The position numbers and the translations under genes are program-made. A stretch of DNA of 64,000 nt from UBA5336 sp964492485 (GTDB lineage: Bacteria; Pseudomonadota; Alphaproteobacteria; Caulobacterales; Hyphomonadaceae): the NCBI GenBank assembly GCA_964492485.1, contig CAZBKM010000001.1, forward strand, positions 186,001-250,000, read 5' to 3'. How positions within the stretch are numbered: position 1 is the first letter of the stretch; each line of letters opens with the position of its first letter. Positions 10,162 to 20,731 of the stretch are shown here, one piece after another. A model generated the notes under the pieces. That model worked only from the letters and a program-made list of their open reading frames with translations. It ran no database searches and was not told the origin of the DNA.

Positions 10162-11133
10162 ATGATCCAGTCCAGGGCGATACGCATTCACGAAACCGGT
10201 GGGCCGGACGTGCTCCGCCAGGACACGCTGGACCTGGCCCCGCCAGGACCCGGCGAAGCGCTGGTACGCCAGACGGCAATCGGCCTGAATTTCATCGACA
10301 CCTACCATCGATCCGGCCTGTACCCGGTGAAGCTTCCGGCGACGCTGGGCTCTGAAGGCGCCGGCATCGTCGAGGCGGTGGGGGAGGGGGTCGAAACCGT
10401 GCGCCCCGGTGACCGCGTCGCCTATCTCGGCGCGGGAACCTATGCCAGCCACTACAAGGGACCCGCAGCGCGCATGTTGCAGTTGCCCGACGAGGTCGAC
10501 GAGGTGACGGCGGCCGCCGTGCTTCTGAAGGGGCTGACAGCGTGGATGCTTCTATTCGAGGTCCGTCCGGCGCGAGCCGGCGAGACGGCGCTGGTCTGGG
10601 CCCCGGTGGGCGGGGTCGGGACGCTTCTGGTCCCCTGGGCGACCTCGCTCGGGATGCAGGTTCTCGCGGTGACGTCCAGCGCGGACAAGGCGGAGAGGGC
10701 GCGCGCCCTCGGCGCAAGGGAGACCGTGCTGCGAAGCCAGGATGTCGCCGCCGCCGCACGGGACTTTAGCGGCGGAGAGGGCGTCCATGTGGCCTATGAC
10801 AGCGTGGGCAAGATGAGCGCGGACGCCTCGCTCGCGGCGCTGCGTCCCCGGGGCTGGTTCATCAGCTATGGCAATGCGTCAGGTCCGGCCGATCCGATTT
10901 CGCCGGGGCGCCTGTCGGCGGGCGGCTCGCTGGTGATGACCCGGCCCGGCCTTTTCCACTTCATTGCCGACCCGGCGGATCTCGCCAGGGGCGCCGCCGC
11001 GCTGTTCGGAGCCTTGAGGGTGGGCACCTTGCGGCCGGAGATCGGCCAGCGTTTCGCCTTGTCCGACGTGGCCGAGGCGCACCGTGCCCTCGAATCGGGT
11101 GAGACCGTCGGCGCGACCGTGCTGATCCCCTGA
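10162..11133 (+). CDS. NADPH:quinone oxidoreductase, zinc-independent MDR family
   Basis: The 323-residue protein matches the QOR branch of medium-chain dehydrogenases/reductases, cytoplasmic enzymes that reduce quinones or enals with NADPH. It shows [15 protein letters not shown], the [12 protein letters not shown] loop and the nucleotide-binding [14 protein letters not shown]. There are no zinc-ligand cysteines. The C-terminus [14 protein letters not shown] is typical. ATG 10162 has a GGAGG site 7 bases upstream. It is monocistronic, divergent from rnhB. Confidence 0.92.
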   Translation: MIQSRAIRIHETGGPDVLRQDTLDLAPPGPGEALVRQTAIGLNFIDTYHRSGLYPVKLPATLGSEGAGIVEAVGEGVETVRPGDRVAYLGAGTYASHYKGPAARMLQLPDEVDEVTAAAVLLKGLTAWMLLFEVRPARAGETALVWAPVGGVGTLLVPWATSLGMQVLAVTSSADKAERARALGARETVLRSQDVAAAARDFSGGEGVHVAYDSVGKMSADASLAALRPRGWFISYGNASGPADPISPGRLSAGGSLVMTRPGLFHFIADPADLARGAAALFGALRVGTLRPEIGQRFALSDVAEAHRALESGETVGATVLIP

Positions 11134-11162
11134 TCTGGTCAACGGCGGGGCGGTAGCGGCCG

Positions 11163-11201
11163 GCTCTCAGGGCCCCGCTCTCAGGGCCCCGCTCTCAGGG
11201 C
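11163..11201. repeat. Short tandem repeat, 14-bp unit, about 2.8 copies
   Basis: GCTCTCAGGGCCCC occurs at 11163-11176 and 11177-11190, followed by a partial copy at 11191-11201. The last partial copy contains the stop codon of the M23 peptidase gene. Copy-number change here would alter only the 3' flank and the last codons. Confidence 0.8.
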
Positions 11202-12148
11202 GAGGGCGCCGCGCCCGTCTGCGTCCGCGCGGGCGTGTCCAGCAGCAAGGCGGGGTCGATGTAACGATCGTTCGTGCGCTCATCACGTCCGGTATCGCGC
11301 CACTTGACCGCCCAGTGCAGGTGGGGACCGGTGGTTCGCCCCGTATTGCCCACCGCACCGAGCGGCTCGCCGGCCTCGATCCGGTCGCCGACGGCAACAT
11401 CGATCGACGACATGTGCAGGAACACCGAGACGAGCCCCAGGCCGTGGTCGAGAAAGACGGTGCCGCCTTCATAGTACAGGTCAGGATCGGCCAGGATCAC
11501 GGTACCGGCAGCCGGCGCAACGATGTCCGTACCGATGGGGGCCGCAATGTCGTAGCCGCGGTGCACAGACACCTTTTCGCAGGGTTCGCCAGTCTCGGCA
11601 CTGACGCCGATATACTTCCGCTCCGGACCGAAGGGCGAAGAGGGCCGCCCCTCGGCCGGTCGCCGGAAGGTGCCAAGCGCGCCCAGCGGTCGGTGGAACG
11701 TGTCGAAGGCTGCCTGCTTGGCCTGCCAGGAGCGCGCCGCGTGCGCCTTCTGCGCCTCGGTTCGCGCATCCACCTTGTCGCAGTCGAGCCCGCGAATCAC
11801 GCGGAATGGATCATCACGGCGGGCGATTTCGATCTCCGCCCGGGTCTGGCGTCCGTCAGGCGCGGTGATGGCCAGGTCGAGCATCTTGTCCGCATCGCGC
11901 GCCAGCCCGTAGGCGACCGCGCCTTCCGCGCCAACCTCGAGCACGGCATCGTCGCCGAAGCGGAACAGCGTACCCGGCTCGGCCCGGCAGATCAGCAGCC
12001 CGCCCTGACGGTACTGGCCCGTGCAGGCCGGGCCCTGACCGTCCGCAACCGACGGGGCGGACAGGTCGGCCCGCGCGGCGCTCGGCAGGGCCATGGCCGC
12101 ACCGGCAAGCGCGACGGCCACCGCCAGGCGGGTCCGGCATCGGCTCAT
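11195..12148 (-). CDS. Exported M23-family (LytM) metallopeptidase
   Basis: The 317-residue protein has an N-terminal signal peptide ([20 protein letters not shown], then an Ala-rich cleavage region). A beta-rich middle region with Cys residues follows, and then a C-terminal LytM domain. The zinc site is present as HRGYD (H-x3-D) and GPHLHW (HxH). Such enzymes cut peptidoglycan cross-bridges in the periplasm, or are regulators if the ligands are lost; here they are kept. The start ATG 12148 overlaps the stop of the DUF2093 gene (ATGA). The open frame continues upstream to 13831 but that part is antisense to recA and is not coding. Confidence 0.88.
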   Translation of the reverse strand: MSRCRTRLAVAVALAGAAMALPSAARADLSAPSVADGQGPACTGQYRQGGLLICRAEPGTLFRFGDDAVLEVGAEGAVAYGLARDADKMLDLAITAPDGRQTRAEIEIARRDDPFRVIRGLDCDKVDARTEAQKAHAARSWQAKQAAFDTFHRPLGALGTFRRPAEGRPSSPFGPERKYIGVSAETGEPCEKVSVHRGYDIAAPIGTDIVAPAAGTVILADPDLYYEGGTVFLDHGLGLVSVFLHMSSIDVAVGDRIEAGEPLGAVGNTGRTTGPHLHWAVKWRDTGRDERTNDRYIDPALLLDTPARTQTGAAPSP

Positions 12149-12378
12149 TCCGGAGCATCTCCGCCGCGGGGCCGCGCCGGAAGCAGCCTTTCCGACGCCG
12201 CCGCCGCGTCGACATAGGCTTCCTGGCGATCGACGCTCCAGTAGCGCAGCGCTGCAAGCGGAATCTTCCTGCCGGTGACCGCGCAGGTCACGTAGTCGCC
12301 AGGCTTGAGGATATGCAGGTCGGCATCGAGGTAGCGCACTACCGCTTCGCCGCCCGAAGGAGAGGACGAGGTCAGCAT
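12145..12378 (-). CDS. DUF2093 domain protein
   Basis: This is a 77-residue protein with the compact DUF2093 pattern: [20 protein letters not shown], then [17 protein letters not shown]. The family is found mainly in alphaproteobacteria, often near xseA; its function is unknown. It starts at ATG 12378 and its stop overlaps the start of the M23 peptidase, so the two are co-translated. It is divergent from recA with 154 bases between them. Confidence 0.85.
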   Translation of the reverse strand: MLTSSSPSGGEAVVRYLDADLHILKPGDYVTCAVTGRKIPLAALRYWSVDRQEAYVDAAAASERLLPARPRGGDAPE

Positions 12379-12428
12379 CAGCGCAGTCTGCCCCAGCGCG
12401 GCGCTCCGGGAAACACCGCGCCGCAGAA

Positions 12429-12443
12429 ATTCTGCGTTTGTTC
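12429..12443 (+). promoter_or_regulatory. Candidate LexA (SOS) box upstream of recA
   Basis: ATTC-N7-GTTC (ATTCTGCGTTTGTTC) is one base from the alphaproteobacterial SOS box GTTC-N7-GTTC. It lies about 90 bases upstream of the recA start. A perfect 14-bp palindrome TGTTCTGCAGAACA (12439-12452) overlaps its right half. Both fall in the recA/DUF2093 divergent promoter region. Confidence 0.55.
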
Positions 12444-12532
12444 TGCAGAACATTTGTGGTACGGATATGCACAGGCGTTTGGCCGGCCGCCCTTGCCAAG
12501 GGCGGCACGCCGGTGACAGATGGAGCGACACA

Positions 12533-13624
<1,092 letters not shown>

Positions 13625-13941
13625 CGAATCGTCACGGATGCCGATTGGCTTGAAGGTGCGCGAACCCGGTGTGGCGGAATGTCCTGTTCCGGATAGGGGC
13701 GGTCGCCGTGAAGGTGGCTTAGTTGCGCCCTGGGCAGGGGCGAGGCCCGTTTCGGCGGGGCGGTGGGGCGCCGGGCTCCGGCTTCTCGGCCGCCGGCCCC
13801 GTATCTGACCCTGCGTCATGTCCCTCGTCACGCCTTCGTCAGGGCCCTTGTCAGGCTTGGCGGGCGGGCCATGCCTCTTTATATCGCCAGCGAGGCCAAA
13901 ATGATGACCGGCACGGTCGGTTCGGTCCGGATCAGGTGTTC
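13625..13941 (+). promoter_or_regulatory. Intergenic region recA-alaS with candidate sigma-70 promoter
   Basis: This 317-base gap holds no convincing gene. A candidate promoter for alaS is TTGGCG (13857-13862) and TATATC (13880-13885) with a 17-base spacer, ending 56 bases before the alaS ATG. A KOPS-like octamer GGGCAGGG is at 13732-13739. No terminator with a T-run was seen after recA. Confidence 0.5.
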
Positions 13942-16599
13942 ATGACCAGCGTAAACGACATTCGCGAATCCTTCCTGCGCTATTTCGAGACGGCGGGGCA
14001 CACCCGGCGCGCCGCCGCACCGCTGGTGCCGGAGAACGATCCCACGCTTCTGTTCGTGAATGCCGGAATGGTTCCCTTCAAGAACATCTTCACTGGCGCG
14101 GAGACGGCGTTTGCGCCGCGAGCGGTGACGTCGCAGAAATGCCTGCGCGCCGGCGGCAAGCATAATGATCTGGATAATGTGGGCTACACCGCCCGTCACC
14201 ACACCTTTTTCGAGATGCTGGGGAACTTTTCCTTCGGCGACTACTTCAAGGACGAGGCGATCCATTACGGGTGGGATCTTATCACAAGGGAGTTCGGCCT
14301 CGATCCGAAGCGCCTGCTCGTCACCGTCTATGCCGAGGACGAAGAGGCCGCGCGACTCTGGAAGAAGGTCGCCGGTCTGCCCGACGACCGGATCCTGCGC
14401 ATCGCCACGTCCGACAATTTCTGGTCCATGGGGGATACGGGGCCCTGCGGGCCGTGCTCGGAAATCTTCTTCGATCATGGGCCGGAGGTTCCCGGTGGCC
14501 CGCCAGGCTCGGCCGATGAGGATGGTGATCGCTTCATCGAGATCTGGAACCTGGTCTTCATGCAATACGATCAGGGCGCCGATGGCCAGCGCACGCCCCT
14601 GCCGCGCCCGTCCATCGATACCGGGATGGGGCTGGAGCGCATTTCGGCCGTGCTGCAGGGCGTGCACAACAATTACGACATCGATCTGTTCCGCAACCTG
14701 ATCGGTGCGGCGGAGGAGGTCTATGCATGCAAGGCAGCCGGCGCGTCGCTGGCGTCCTTCCGGGTCATCGCCGACCATTTGCGTGCAAGCGCCTTTCTCA
14801 TGGCCGATGGCGTCCTGCCGTCGAATGAGGGGCGCGGTTATGTGCTGCGCCGGATCATGCGCCGGGCCATGCGCCACGGCCACATGCTTGGCGCCCGGGA
14901 GCCGGTGATGCACCGGCTGGTTCAGCAGCTGATCACGGAAATGGGTGCGGCCTTTCCCGAGCTGGGCCGGGCGCAGGCCGTGATCGAAACCAGCATGGCC
15001 CAGGAAGAAGAGCGCTTCCAGCGGACGCTGGGGCGCGGCCTGGCCCTGCTGGACGAGGCCAGCGCCGACATGCAGGCCGGCGATACGCTGGATGGCGAGA
15101 CGGTCTTCAAACTTTACGACACCTACGGCTTTCCGGCGGATCTGACGGCCGACATCCTGCGCAGCCGAGATATCGGCGTTGACGAGGCCGGGTTCGAGGC
15201 CGCCATGGAGCGCCAGCGTGCGGGATCGCGTGGCGCGTGGTCGGGTTCGGGCGATCAGGCCGCCGAGGCGGTCTGGTTCAAGGTGGCCGACGCCGAGGGT
15301 GCCACAGAATTCCTGGGCTATGACACGACCGAGGCCAGGGGTCGCCTCGTGGCCATCGTGCGTGAGGATACGGCCGTGGAGCGTTCCGGGCCGGGCCACC
15401 TGTCGCTCGTCTTCGATCGGACACCCTTCTATGCCGAAAGCGGCGGACAGGCGGGAGACCGCGGCGAGATGGTCTTCACGTCCGGGGCCCGGGCGCTGGT
15501 GCGCGATGTGGTCAAGCGCGCTGACGGCCTGCATGTCCACCGGGTCGAACTCGTGGATGGCGAGATTGCGCTGGGCGACACCGCCGATCTGCGGGTGGAT
15601 GCCGGCCGGCGCCGCCGGATCATGGCGAATCATTCCGCAACGCATCTCCTTCACGCGGCGCTGCGCAACGTCCTCGGGCCCCATGTGAGCCAGAAGGGGT
15701 CGCTTGTGGAGGAGGACAGGCTGCGCTTCGACTTCTCCCATGGTTCACCGCTCAGCGATGCGGAACGCGAAGCGGTCGAGGATGAGGTGAATGCGGTCAT
15801 CCGCCAGAACCATGAAACCTCGATCCACCGAACCACTCCGGAAAAGGCCATCGAGGCGGGGGCGCTCGCCCTGTTTGGCGAAAAGTACGGCGATGAGGTG
15901 CGCGTCCTGACCATGGGGCAGGATCTGGAGACCATGGACAGGCCCTATTCGGTGGAACTGTGCGGCGGAACCCATGTGCGCCGAACCGGCGATATCGCGG
16001 TCTTCACCATCACGTCGGAAGGGGGCGTGTCAGCGGGCATCCGCCGGATCGAAGCGGCAACCGGCGCCGAGGCGCTGGCTTTTCTCAAGGGCCGCGCGCA
16101 GGTGGCGCAGGACCTGGCCGACACGTTGCGCGTGCCGCTGAAATCGGTGCCGCAACGGGTGTCCGCCCTGCTGGATGAGCGCAAATCCCTGGAACGGGAA
16201 TTGGCCGAAACCAAGAAGAAGCTGGCCATGGGCGGCGGCGGTGGTGCGCCGGACGCACCGGAGGAGCTTGGCGGCGTGAAGCTGATCGCCCGGGTGGCGC
16301 CGGATGTGGGCGCAAAGGACCTGCGTGGACTCGTCGACGAGGCCAAGGCCCGGCTGGGGTCTGGCGTCGTGGCATTCATTGGTGTCACGGGGGGCAAGGC
16401 CGCCATTTCCGTCGGGGTCACCGATGACCTCACCGGCAAGCTCTCGGCGGTCGACCTGGCACGCGCGGCCAGCGCCGCCGTGGGCGGCAAGGGCGGCGGT
16501 GGACGGCCCGACATGGCCCAGGCCGGCGGCCCCGAGGGCGACAAGGCCGACGCGGCGCTGGATGCGATCAGGGCCCGGTTACGCGGCGACGCGTCCTGA
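13942..16599 (+). CDS. alaS: Alanine--tRNA ligase
   Basis: AlaRS charges tRNA-Ala and edits mischarged Ser/Gly. The 885-residue protein starts [15 protein letters not shown] and has class II motif 2/3 regions ([29 protein letters not shown]). The editing domain zinc motifs follow: [11 protein letters not shown] and [12 protein letters not shown]. The C-terminal Gly-rich DHHA1 region is last (about 760-885). ATG 13942 is the first codon matching family N-termini; the open frame upstream to 13723 is not conserved. It lies directly downstream of recA, a frequent arrangement. Confidence 0.98.
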   Translation: MTSVNDIRESFLRYFETAGHTRRAAAPLVPENDPTLLFVNAGMVPFKNIFTGAETAFAPRAVTSQKCLRAGGKHNDLDNVGYTARHHTFFEMLGNFSFGDYFKDEAIHYGWDLITREFGLDPKRLLVTVYAEDEEAARLWKKVAGLPDDRILRIATSDNFWSMGDTGPCGPCSEIFFDHGPEVPGGPPGSADEDGDRFIEIWNLVFMQYDQGADGQRTPLPRPSIDTGMGLERISAVLQGVHNNYDIDLFRNLIGAAEEVYACKAAGASLASFRVIADHLRASAFLMADGVLPSNEGRGYVLRRIMRRAMRHGHMLGAREPVMHRLVQQLITEMGAAFPELGRAQAVIETSMAQEEERFQRTLGRGLALLDEASADMQAGDTLDGETVFKLYDTYGFPADLTADILRSRDIGVDEAGFEAAMERQRAGSRGAWSGSGDQAAEAVWFKVADAEGATEFLGYDTTEARGRLVAIVREDTAVERSGPGHLSLVFDRTPFYAESGGQAGDRGEMVFTSGARALVRDVVKRADGLHVHRVELVDGEIALGDTADLRVDAGRRRRIMANHSATHLLHAALRNVLGPHVSQKGSLVEEDRLRFDFSHGSPLSDAEREAVEDEVNAVIRQNHETSIHRTTPEKAIEAGALALFGEKYGDEVRVLTMGQDLETMDRPYSVELCGGTHVRRTGDIAVFTITSEGGVSAGIRRIEAATGAEALAFLKGRAQVAQDLADTLRVPLKSVPQRVSALLDERKSLERELAETKKKLAMGGGGGAPDAPEELGGVKLIARVAPDVGAKDLRGLVDEAKARLGSGVVAFIGVTGGKAAISVGVTDDLTGKLSAVDLARAASAAVGGKGGGGRPDMAQAGGPEGDKADAALDAIRARLRGDAS

Positions 16600-16724
16600 C
16601 GCGGACCGAGACCAGGCGGCCGAATAGCAACCTCACCCCGCGCCCTCGCGGGTCATGGCCTGCCCCCCTCCGGCGTCTTTTGGCTTGTCGCCATTGGCCG
16701 AAGCGCATAGCCGATCACCATCCG

Positions 16725-16818
16725 CCGGACGGCAAACCGGTGCCCACTTCGCCTGGAAACGGAGCCTTGCCGGTCACGTTTCCGGACGGCGAACCGGTGC
16801 CCACTCCGCCTGGAAACG
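16725..16818. repeat. Pair of 37-bp direct repeats between alaS and cinA-type gene
   Basis: Two copies, 16725-16761 and 16782-16818, both read CCGGACGGC(A/G)AACCGG and continue TGCCCACT(T/C)CGCCTGG, ending AAACG. They differ at two positions and are 20 bases apart. The second ends 2 bases before the stop codon of the convergent amidase gene. No coding frame explains them. Confidence 0.85.
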
Positions 16819-16820
16819 CT

Positions 16821-17312
16821 TCAGCGCAACTGCGCCCGGATCAGCTCCACGGCAACCTCGACGCTGGCAAGCCGAATCTCCTGGCGTCCGATATCGCCAA
16901 AGTGCCGGACGTCGTGGACCATGGCGCGGTTCTCGCGCAGGCAGGCAAAGTGGACGGTGCCCACGGGTTTCAGGGGCGTGCCACCGCCGGGTCCGGCAAT
17001 GCCCGTTATCGCGACGGCGATGTTCGCACGGCTGTTCTCCAGCGCACCCTCGGCCATCATCCGCACGACCGGTTCAGACACGGCGCCGTAATCGGCCAGC
17101 ATGTCGCCCGGCACGCCCAGAACCTCCTGCTTTGCGCGATTGGAATAGGTCACGAAGCCGCGTTCGAACACCGCGGAAGAGCCCGAAAACTCGGTGAACA
17201 GGGCACCGACGAGGCCCCCCGTACAGCTTTCGGCCGCCACAATGCGCAGCTTCTGTTCACGGGCATCATCGAGGGTGAGGAGCGCCAGGTTGCGCAGACG
17301 GTCAGGAAACAT
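16821..17312 (-). CDS. CinA C-terminal domain amidase (nicotinamide-nucleotide amidase, PncC type)
   Basis: This 163-residue protein is the stand-alone CinA C-terminal domain. Characterised members deamidate nicotinamide mononucleotide in NAD recycling. The signature AAESCTGGLVGALFTE and ITGIAGPGGGTPLKPVGTVHFA are present. The N-terminal pyrophosphatase part of long CinA proteins is absent, as is common. It lies 76 bases downstream of ispDF on the same strand. Together with nnrD this window holds two nicotinamide-nucleotide repair or recycling genes. Confidence 0.92.
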   Translation of the reverse strand: MFPDRLRNLALLTLDDAREQKLRIVAAESCTGGLVGALFTEFSGSSAVFERGFVTYSNRAKQEVLGVPGDMLADYGAVSEPVVRMMAEGALENSRANIAVAITGIAGPGGGTPLKPVGTVHFACLRENRAMVHDVRHFGDIGRQEIRLASVEVAVELIRAQLR

Positions 17313-17388
17313 GCTTTCACGGTAGACCGGTTCCGACGCCGACGGAAGCGTTCACGTGGGGACAGGAACACGCGGCCCGCCGTCGCGG

Positions 17389-18528
17389 TCACGGGGCCCG
17401 AACCTCGGGCACCAGGACCGACAGCGCCTGGGCCGCGATCCCTTCCCGTCGACCGGTGAAGCCGAGGCCCTCGGTCGTCGTTGCCTTCAGGCTGACGGCG
17501 TCAAGCGGAAGGCCCGTCACCTCTGCGGTGCGCAGACGCATGGCCTCGCGATGGGGCTTCAGTTTGGGCGCCTCGCAGATCACGGTAAGATCACAGCTCG
17601 CCAAGCGGTATCCACGCTCGGACGCAAGGGCCAGCGCGTGGCGCAGGAACACTTCGGAGCTTGCCCCCTTCCACGCCGGATCGCCGGGCGGAAAATGATC
17701 GCCCAGGTCACCGAGGGCCAAGGCGCCGAAGATCGCATCTGTCAACGCATGCCAGGCGACATCCGCATCGGAAAACCCGGCCAGCCCCTGGGAGTGAGGT
17801 ATCGTCACACCGCACAGGACGACGCCAACGCCGGGCGCGAAGGCGTGGACATCGAAGCCGCTGCCAATACGGGGCACCGTGGCCAGCGGGGCCATCAGGC
17901 GGGCCACCAGGTCGAAATCCGAGGCATGGGTCACCTTCATGTTGCGGTCTTCTCCCGGCACCAGGATCACCTCAAGGCCGGTAGCCTCCACGGCGGCCAG
18001 ATCGTCGACCAGATCGTCACCCGACGCCTCGAGCGCAAATCGCAGGGCGTCCAGGCGAAACGCCTGGGGCGTCTGGACCCGGTACAGGCCGCTACGGTCC
18101 ACGCCGGTCAGTCCGGATGGCGTCTGGCGCTTGAGCGCATCCACCACGGGCAGCGCCGGCGCTGCGGCCGCCGCGGTGTCCATGGCGCTCAGCAGCCGGT
18201 CCACGAGGCCTGGCGTCAGGCCGGGCCGGGCGGCGTCGTGGATCAGGACGTGGGTGACATCGTCAGACAGGGCGGCGAGACCCGCGCGCACGGACAGGGT
18301 GCGCGTGTCGCCCCCTGGCACATGGCGGCCGGCGGCGAACGCGCCATAGTCTGTCTCGGCCCCAGGAGGAACCACGAGGACCGTCTCGGCTATGGCCGGG
18401 TGCCGGTTCAGAACCTCCAGGCTCCAGCTTAGGAGGGGGCGTCCCATCAGATCCTGGAGTTGCTTTGGCCTGTCTCCGCCCGTACGTCGGCCGGCGCCGG
18501 CAGCAAGGATCAGGGCAGCAGTACGCAT
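17389..18528 (-). CDS. ispDF: Bifunctional IspD/IspF (MEP isoprenoid pathway)
   Basis: The enzyme combines 2-C-methyl-D-erythritol 4-phosphate cytidylyltransferase and 2,4-cyclodiphosphate synthase, steps 3 and 5 of the MEP pathway. The 379-residue protein has the IspD nucleotide loop LAAGAGRRTGGDRPKQ at the N-terminus and IHDAARP. The IspF half begins at IGSGFDVHAF (about residue 222). It has the zinc-site residues in FDVHAF and SDADVAWHALTDAIFGALALGDLGDHFP. The start ATG 18528 has GGGAG just upstream. It is divergent from dusB. The fusion is common in alphaproteobacteria. Confidence 0.97.
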   Translation of the reverse strand: MRTAALILAAGAGRRTGGDRPKQLQDLMGRPLLSWSLEVLNRHPAIAETVLVVPPGAETDYGAFAAGRHVPGGDTRTLSVRAGLAALSDDVTHVLIHDAARPGLTPGLVDRLLSAMDTAAAAAPALPVVDALKRQTPSGLTGVDRSGLYRVQTPQAFRLDALRFALEASGDDLVDDLAAVEATGLEVILVPGEDRNMKVTHASDFDLVARLMAPLATVPRIGSGFDVHAFAPGVGVVLCGVTIPHSQGLAGFSDADVAWHALTDAIFGALALGDLGDHFPPGDPAWKGASSEVFLRHALALASERGYRLASCDLTVICEAPKLKPHREAMRLRTAEVTGLPLDAVSLKATTTEGLGFTGRREGIAAQALSVLVPEVRAP

Positions 18529-18568
18529 GGTGGCTCCCGGCGTGATGAGGGCACCCACCGCTCAAGAC

Positions 18569-18598
18569 TTGACCAGATAAGCCAAGGGTGCCTGTAAT
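18569..18598 (+). promoter_or_regulatory. Candidate sigma-70 promoter of dusB-ntrBC
   Basis: TTGACC (18569-18574) and TGTAAT (18593-18598) are separated by 18 bases in the ispDF/dusB divergent gap. The predicted start of transcription is about 25 bases before the dusB ATG. Confidence 0.55.
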
Positions 18599-18629
18599 TT
18601 GGTCAGCAGCAGGAAGGTCTGCCTCGATC

Positions 18630-19643
18630 ATGTCGAATAGCCTGGAATTTACCGCACCAAAAGTGTGGCTTGCTCCCATGTCGGGCGCGACGGACGCGGC
18701 GTTCCGGCGTCAGGCAGTGCGCTTCGGGGCGCCTGCCGTGGTGTCGGAGATGGTGGCCGGCGAGGCGCTGGCGGCAGATCGTGCCGACATGGTGCGGCGT
18801 ACCTGCCGGCATGAGGGAGGTGGAGCCTGGATTGTCCAGCTTGCCGCCCGACGGCCGGAGGACATGTATAAGGGGGCGGTCTTGCTGGCCGAAGCGGGTG
18901 TCGACGTGATCGACATCAACATGGGGTGTCCATCGAAACAGGTGACGGGCGGACAGTCCGGCTCTGCCCTCATGCGCGAGCCGGTTCTGGCGGGTCGGAT
19001 CATGGCCGCAGCACGCGCCGGCGCGGGAGACCGTCCCGTGACCCTGAAAATGCGGCTGGGCTGGGACGATGACGCCCTGAACGCGCCCGACCTGGCCCGC
19101 ATGGCCGAGGAGGAAGGTCTTGCCATGGTCACGGTGCATGGCCGAACGCGGTGCATGTTCTACAAGGGGACGGCCGACTGGGTCCGGATCGGAGAGACCG
19201 TCGCCGCGACCGGGCTTTCGGTGATCGCCAATGGCGACATCGATGGACCCGAGGCGGCACGCGCCTGTCTCGCGGCAAGCGGTGCCCATGGGGTCATGAT
19301 CGGGCGCGCGGCAATGGGTCGGCCCTGGCTTGTTGGCCAGGTCGCCGCTGCACTGGAGGGACGCACGCAGGGCGATCCACCGCTCGAGATCCAGGGCGAC
19401 AGCCTGTGTGCGCAGATTGCCGATTCGGTCGCCCTTTATGGCCCGCGCCTCGGCGTGCGAACCGTGCGCAAGCACATATCAGCGGCGGTGGACCAGGCGC
19501 CACTGCCGGTCTCGCCGCCAGAGCGGCGACGGCTGCGCGCCGAACTCTGCCGGATCGACTCGCCCGACCGTCTCATCGAAATCGTGGGCGCGCTGTACCG
19601 GGCAGACGTTGCGCCGCGCGCCGTTCTGGAAGCGGCAGCCTGA
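18630..19643 (+). CDS. dusB: tRNA-dihydrouridine synthase (DusB / NifR3)
   Basis: Dus enzymes are FMN proteins that reduce uridines in the tRNA D-loop. The 337-residue protein has the TIM-barrel signatures LAPMSGATDAAFRR, DINMGCPSKQVTGG with the catalytic Cys, VTVHGRTRCMFYKG and VIANGDID. In alphaproteobacteria this gene is known as nifR3 and precedes ntrB-ntrC; that order is kept, with only 2 bases between its stop and the ntrB start. I chose ATG 18630 (MSNSLEFTAPKVWLAP); a longer frame from 18588 overlaps the promoter. Confidence 0.96.
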   Translation: MSNSLEFTAPKVWLAPMSGATDAAFRRQAVRFGAPAVVSEMVAGEALAADRADMVRRTCRHEGGGAWIVQLAARRPEDMYKGAVLLAEAGVDVIDINMGCPSKQVTGGQSGSALMREPVLAGRIMAAARAGAGDRPVTLKMRLGWDDDALNAPDLARMAEEEGLAMVTVHGRTRCMFYKGTADWVRIGETVAATGLSVIANGDIDGPEAARACLAASGAHGVMIGRAAMGRPWLVGQVAAALEGRTQGDPPLEIQGDSLCAQIADSVALYGPRLGVRTVRKHISAAVDQAPLPVSPPERRRLRAELCRIDSPDRLIEIVGALYRADVAPRAVLEAAA

Positions 19644-19645
19644 CC

Positions 19646-20731
19646 ATGGACCAATCCTATCCCGACCCCGAGATCGTGGCCCCCGATGGCGAGCTCGCCG
19701 AATACGCGCCGGTGGCCCTGATCGACCTCGACGCCCGGCTGACCGTGCGGGCCGTGAACCTGGCCGCGGAATCGCTTCTGGGACTGTCGCGCCGCTCGCT
19801 CGCCGGGCGACCGTTCCGGGAATGCGTCGTGGAGGGGCGCGACCTCCTGCGATTGCTGGACTACGCGGTGGAAACCGGTGCCGACGCCTCCGCCCCGGAC
19901 CTGCCGCTTCGCACCACCGGCTTCAGCAACGTGTCGCGGGTTACGGCGCGGGTTTCCGTACGTCGCGAGACCGGGCCAATCCTTGCGCTCAGCGTGCCAC
20001 TGGTCCGCGAGCGGGAGGATAGCGTGCCGGGCGTCTCCACGTTCGGCCGGATCCTCGGCCATGAGGTGAAGAACCCGCTTGCCGGAATCTCCGGCGCCGC
20101 GCAGCTCATGCTGCGCCGGGCGCGGAGCGAGGATGCGGAACTGCTCAAGCTGATCCGTGACGAGACCCAGCGGATCGAGCGGCTGCTCAATCGCCTATCG
20201 GCATTCGAGCTGTTCTCGCGCCCCCATCTGGAACCGGTCAACATCCACCAGCTCATCGACCGGGTCCTGGTCGGCGAGGAGGCGGCCTTCGATGGGCGGG
20301 TCGCCTTCCGGCGCCGCTATGATCCGTCGCTCCCGGAACTTCGCGTCGATCCCGACCACGTCCACGAGGCCCTGCAGAACGTCATCCGCAATGCAGCAGA
20401 GGCGGCTGAAGCGGCCCGGCGGGCAGATGGGCCGAACGTGGAAGTGCGCACCGCCTTTGAAACCGGCTTTGCGCTGCGCGACCGCGAGACGGGAGGGCCG
20501 GTGCAGCGCGCCGTCCGGATCGACATCATAGACAATGGACCCGGCGTCGATCCCGACCGGCTTTCCAGTGTCTTCGAAGCCTTCGCCAGCTCCAAATCGC
20601 AGGGACGGGGGCTGGGACTGACCATCGTGAAGGAGGTGGTCACGGCCCATCACGGCCAGATCGGGCTAGACAGCTCCGATCGCGGCACCCGGGTTTCCAT
20701 TTACCTGCCCATCCAGAAGGACAAGCGCTGA
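19646..20731 (+). CDS. ntrB: Nitrogen regulation histidine kinase NtrB
   Basis: NtrB phosphorylates NtrC under nitrogen limitation and is inhibited by PII. The 361-residue cytoplasmic protein has a PAS-like N-terminal domain (about 20-125), an H-box GHEVKNPLAGISGAAQLM with His139, and a C-terminal ATPase domain with N-box NVIRNAAEA, DNGPGVDP and GRGLGLTIVKEV. No membrane segment is present, as expected for NtrB. Its stop overlaps the ntrC start by one base (TGATG), so the two are translationally coupled. dusB is immediately upstream. Confidence 0.97.
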   Translation: MDQSYPDPEIVAPDGELAEYAPVALIDLDARLTVRAVNLAAESLLGLSRRSLAGRPFRECVVEGRDLLRLLDYAVETGADASAPDLPLRTTGFSNVSRVTARVSVRRETGPILALSVPLVREREDSVPGVSTFGRILGHEVKNPLAGISGAAQLMLRRARSEDAELLKLIRDETQRIERLLNRLSAFELFSRPHLEPVNIHQLIDRVLVGEEAAFDGRVAFRRRYDPSLPELRVDPDHVHEALQNVIRNAAEAAEAARRADGPNVEVRTAFETGFALRDRETGGPVQRAVRIDIIDNGPGVDPDRLSSVFEAFASSKSQGRGLGLTIVKEVVTAHHGQIGLDSSDRGTRVSIYLPIQKDKR

